The notes under the pieces: generated by a model | The model's input: the letters and a program-made list of their open reading frames with translations, nothing else | What the model was told of the DNA's origin: nothing | The model's database searches: none | Translations under genes and position numbers: made by a program | From: Anaerolinea sp. | GTDB lineage: Bacteria > Chloroflexota > Anaerolineae > Aggregatilineales > UBA2796 | Direction of reading: 5' to 3' | Assembly (NCBI GenBank): GCA_014879835.1 | Contig: JACSRJ010000157.1 | Span: forward strand, 26,774-90,773 | DNA: 64,000 nucleotides | In this document: positions 62,173-64,000 of the stretch, one piece after another | How the letters are laid out: each line of letters opens with the position of its first letter | Numbering within the stretch: the stretch's first letter is position 1

Positions 62173-63282
62173 TTGAAAAGTCCAACGCGCTTATGGCGAA
62201 ATTTTGACTTTGTGCTGTTTGGGGTGACTCTGGTGCTGATCATCTATGGGGTTTTGATGATCCGCAGTGCCACTCAGGGCGCGGTAGACACCGATTTGAT
62301 CTCACGTGTGCCCCGCCAGATTCAATATGCGGTGATCGGGATCGGGATCTTTTTTTTGATCGCAGCCCTTGATTATCGTTTGTTGGGGGCCCTCCAACCT
62401 TACATTTATGGGTTCCTTGTCTTTTTGCTGGGGTTAGTCGCAGTCTTGGGGCAGGTAGGGGCAGCAGGGGCGCAGCGGTGGCTCACGGTAGGTTTGCCAG
62501 TCCAGCCTTCCGAACTGGCAAAAGTGCTGTTGGTGCTAACGCTTGGGCAGCACCTCCAGCGCCAGTACACCAAACTGAATAAACTCCGCACGGTTTTTAT
62601 CTCGTTGGGATATGTGGGGCTTCCAGCGGGTTTTATCTTCCTCCAACCCAGTTTGGGAATCACCATCCTGATTATGTTCACATGGGTGGTGATGGTTTGG
62701 GCAGCCGGACTGCGCTACCGTCATATTGGGCTGTTTCTGATGATTGCGATGATCGGGATGCCGCTACTTTGGTCAAGTATGGAGGATTATCAGCGAGCGC
62801 GTATTTTCTCCTTTTTTGGATGCAGTTCGGTTGCGGGGGGAGAACGCGGAGATGAGTGCTACAACATCTTTCAGGCCCGCATTAGCATTGGCTCTGGAGG
62901 AGCATTTGGTAAAGGCTACGCCAGTGGGACCCAATCTCAACTGCGCTTTTTGCGGGTTCGCCATACTGACTTCATCTTTTCGGTGATCGCTGAAGAATTG
63001 GGATTCGCTGGCTCTGTCTCGGTGTTTGTGCTCATTGGGGTGCTGCTGTGGCGAATTATGCGGGCGGCGGCCCTTGCGCGTGATCCCCTTGGTTCATTGA
63101 TTTGTTATGGCATGGCTGCCATCATCTTTTTTCAAACAGTTGTGTCAACCGGTATGAACTTAAATATCCTGCCTGTCACTGGGTTGACCTTGCCTCTGAT
63201 CAGTTCAGGGGGCAGTTCGCTGCTGACCTTGCTTTTTGGGTTGGGCATGGTCGAGAGTGTGGTCATGCGTCAGGAGAAATGA
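62173..63282 (+). CDS. rodA: Rod-shape peptidoglycan polymerase RodA (SEDS family)
   Basis: Polymerises glycan strands of peptidoglycan from lipid II during cell elongation. The 369-residue protein has ten membrane helices and SEDS motifs: VQPSELAKVLLVL, SLGITILIMFTWVVM, RVRHTDFIFSVIAEELGF and GLTLPLISSGGSSLL. It fits RodA better than FtsW because of the shorter N-terminus and the RHTDFIF segment. No upstream ATG or GTG exists in frame; the start is a TTG with GAGAGACGAGG before it. A cognate PBP2 is not in the window. Confidence 0.92.
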   Translation: MKSPTRLWRNFDFVLFGVTLVLIIYGVLMIRSATQGAVDTDLISRVPRQIQYAVIGIGIFFLIAALDYRLLGALQPYIYGFLVFLLGLVAVLGQVGAAGAQRWLTVGLPVQPSELAKVLLVLTLGQHLQRQYTKLNKLRTVFISLGYVGLPAGFIFLQPSLGITILIMFTWVVMVWAAGLRYRHIGLFLMIAMIGMPLLWSSMEDYQRARIFSFFGCSSVAGGERGDECYNIFQARISIGSGGAFGKGYASGTQSQLRFLRVRHTDFIFSVIAEELGFAGSVSVFVLIGVLLWRIMRAAALARDPLGSLICYGMAAIIFFQTVVSTGMNLNILPVTGLTLPLISSGGSSLLTLLFGLGMVESVVMRQEK

Positions 63283-63289
63283 GCGGAAG

Positions 63290-63874
63290 ATGGACTCCCC
63301 CCACCCCCCTTCACAAGGCTCATCATTGTTGGCCCAGATCATCGAGATTGGGGCGCTTCAATTTGGCCAATTTGAGACTCAACCGGGGAACTTTGCACCT
63401 TTCACCCTTTTTCTTGAACTGATCCCCTCATATCCCAAAGTGCTGCGACATTTAGCGGAAACACTCGCCCCACTTGTACAGCTTGAAGGGATCAGCCATA
63501 TTTTGCCTATGCCTGCTTGTGTGCCTCTGGGGACGGCTGTAAGCCTCGCAACAGAACTTCCCCTTGTTTATCCGTCCGGCACTGTTCCCCAGCATATTGA
63601 GGGCGCATATGACTATCATGTGCCTACCCTGCTGCTCACTGATGTTTTCATAGATGGTGCTGCCGAAGAATCATTAATCCAGCAGGCGCGGCGGGATGGG
63701 TTGCATGTTGAGTCGCTGGTTGCAGTCTTTGCGCTAGGGCGTAGGGAAAATCTTCTTACTGGACAAGGTCAGATTCCCTTTAAAGCGCTTTTCACCCAAG
63801 AGGATGTGCTTCGGGCTGCACCGTCTCCTCTGATGCGTCAGGCGGTCATAGAATGGCTGCGTGTCCTGACCTGA
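63290..63874 (+). CDS. Phosphoribosyltransferase-like protein, degenerate PRPP loop
   Basis: A 194-residue protein whose strand-loop-helix pattern resembles type I phosphoribosyltransferases such as PyrE: an N-terminal hood-like region with GALQFGQFE (compare GAL.FG.F of orotate enzymes), a central LVYPSG, then TLLLTDVFIDGAAEESLI where the PRPP-binding D-D-x-x-T-T-G is expected. Here it reads TDVFIDGAA, so the second acidic residue and the threonines are missing and catalysis is doubtful; it may be a regulator, as PurR-type relatives are. The ATG at 63290 lies seven bases after the rodA stop; the frame from 63236 overlaps rodA. Confidence 0.65.
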   Translation: MDSPHPPSQGSSLLAQIIEIGALQFGQFETQPGNFAPFTLFLELIPSYPKVLRHLAETLAPLVQLEGISHILPMPACVPLGTAVSLATELPLVYPSGTVPQHIEGAYDYHVPTLLLTDVFIDGAAEESLIQQARRDGLHVESLVAVFALGRRENLLTGQGQIPFKALFTQEDVLRAAPSPLMRQAVIEWLRVLT

Positions 63875-63937
63875 TTTCCTATTGCGGTTTCCTTGAAGTT
63901 TGAGCTATTAGCGGGGAGATTGAGGGGAAGCCTTGTC

Positions 63938-64000
63938 GTGTCCTCTAACGTTAACCCCCAAAGAATCCGGCAACATCGTCCTCATGTTGATGATCCGATT
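63938..64000 (+). CDS. Possible 5' end of a gene cut by the window edge
   Basis: A GTG with GAGGGGAAG about eight bases upstream opens a frame that continues to the window end (21 codons: MSSNVNPQRIRQHRPHVDD...). Too short to name. Confidence 0.4.
   Translation, partial: MSSNVNPQRIRQHRPHVDDPI

Noticed and set aside
1..64000. tRNA, rRNA, CRISPR array or insertion sequence
   Set aside because: No regularly spaced repeats, transposase-like frames or rRNA-like stretches were seen; a tRNA hidden in a gap cannot be fully excluded without a covariance-model search.

Overview
The window reads as a chromosomal, gene-dense stretch of a free-living bacterium, most likely a member of the Chloroflexota (Anaerolineae-like). 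This is inference, supported by: coenzyme F420 genes cofC and cofD next to a stand-alone nitroreductase-type reductase, an arrangement known from Thermomicrobia; a Gram-positive-type LexA operator; an LprG-like lipoprotein paired with a DHA2 exporter; a large secreted alpha-2-macroglobulin; and many GTG/TTG starts at moderately high GC. I saw no rRNA, tRNA, CRISPR array, insertion sequence or phage gene. About 53 protein genes are supported. Many of the longest open frames begin too early, so starts were reset using ribosome binding sites (RBS), promoters and family alignments.

Layout. 1-5.4 kb: a B12-binding radical SAM protein facing rimO, an unrecognised gene with a probable non-AUG start, and a phospholipase D-like lipoprotein. 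5.4-10.2 kb: two glycan enzymes (GT9, GT87-like) divergent from dprA and a mannose-1-P guanylyltransferase. 10.3-18.2 kb (minus strand): M1 metallopeptidase, lexA with operators, a GT4, holB with an unknown partner gene, and an LprG/P55-like lipoprotein-exporter operon. 18.3-20 kb: an ECF sigma factor overlapping a membrane-anchored candidate anti-sigma protein. 20.4-24.3 kb: alpha/beta hydrolase, FlK-type thioesterase, M29 aminopeptidase, ThiF/rhodanese protein. 24.5-26.4 kb: a Clp N-domain fused to an aminoglycoside-phosphotransferase-like kinase. 26.5-32 kb (minus): a complete branched-chain amino acid ABC transporter preceded by a MaoC-like hydratase. 32.2-43.4 kb (plus): a 1989-residue alpha-2-macroglobulin, aconitase, an AT-rich PD-(D/E)XK nuclease-like gene and a DUF72 gene. 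43.5-50.2 kb (minus): a peptide-type ABC transporter without ATPases, an orphan sensor kinase and an EamA exporter. 50.4-53.4 kb (minus): rhomboid protease, dehydro-F420 reductase, cofD, cofC. 53.6-58.6 kb (minus): tail-anchored Ser/Thr kinase, phospholipase C-like protein, galE, GT4, Nudix. 59-64 kb: a CoaE fused to a GNAT-like domain, a small membrane protein, a pterin dehydratase, an enoyl-CoA hydratase/isomerase, RodA and a degenerate phosphoribosyltransferase-like protein.

The genes mostly serve housekeeping and envelope work: sugar-nucleotide and glycan assembly (manC, galE, several GTs), lipid export (LprG/P55-like pair), cell elongation (RodA), redox cofactor supply (F420), nutrient import, DNA uptake and the SOS response. 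The least expected items are the Clp-N/kinase fusion, the CoaE-GNAT fusion, the LprG/P55-like operon, the lone nuclease-like gene, and a GAACCTTT...GAGGG motif shared by the ECF sigma gene and the alpha-2-macroglobulin gene.
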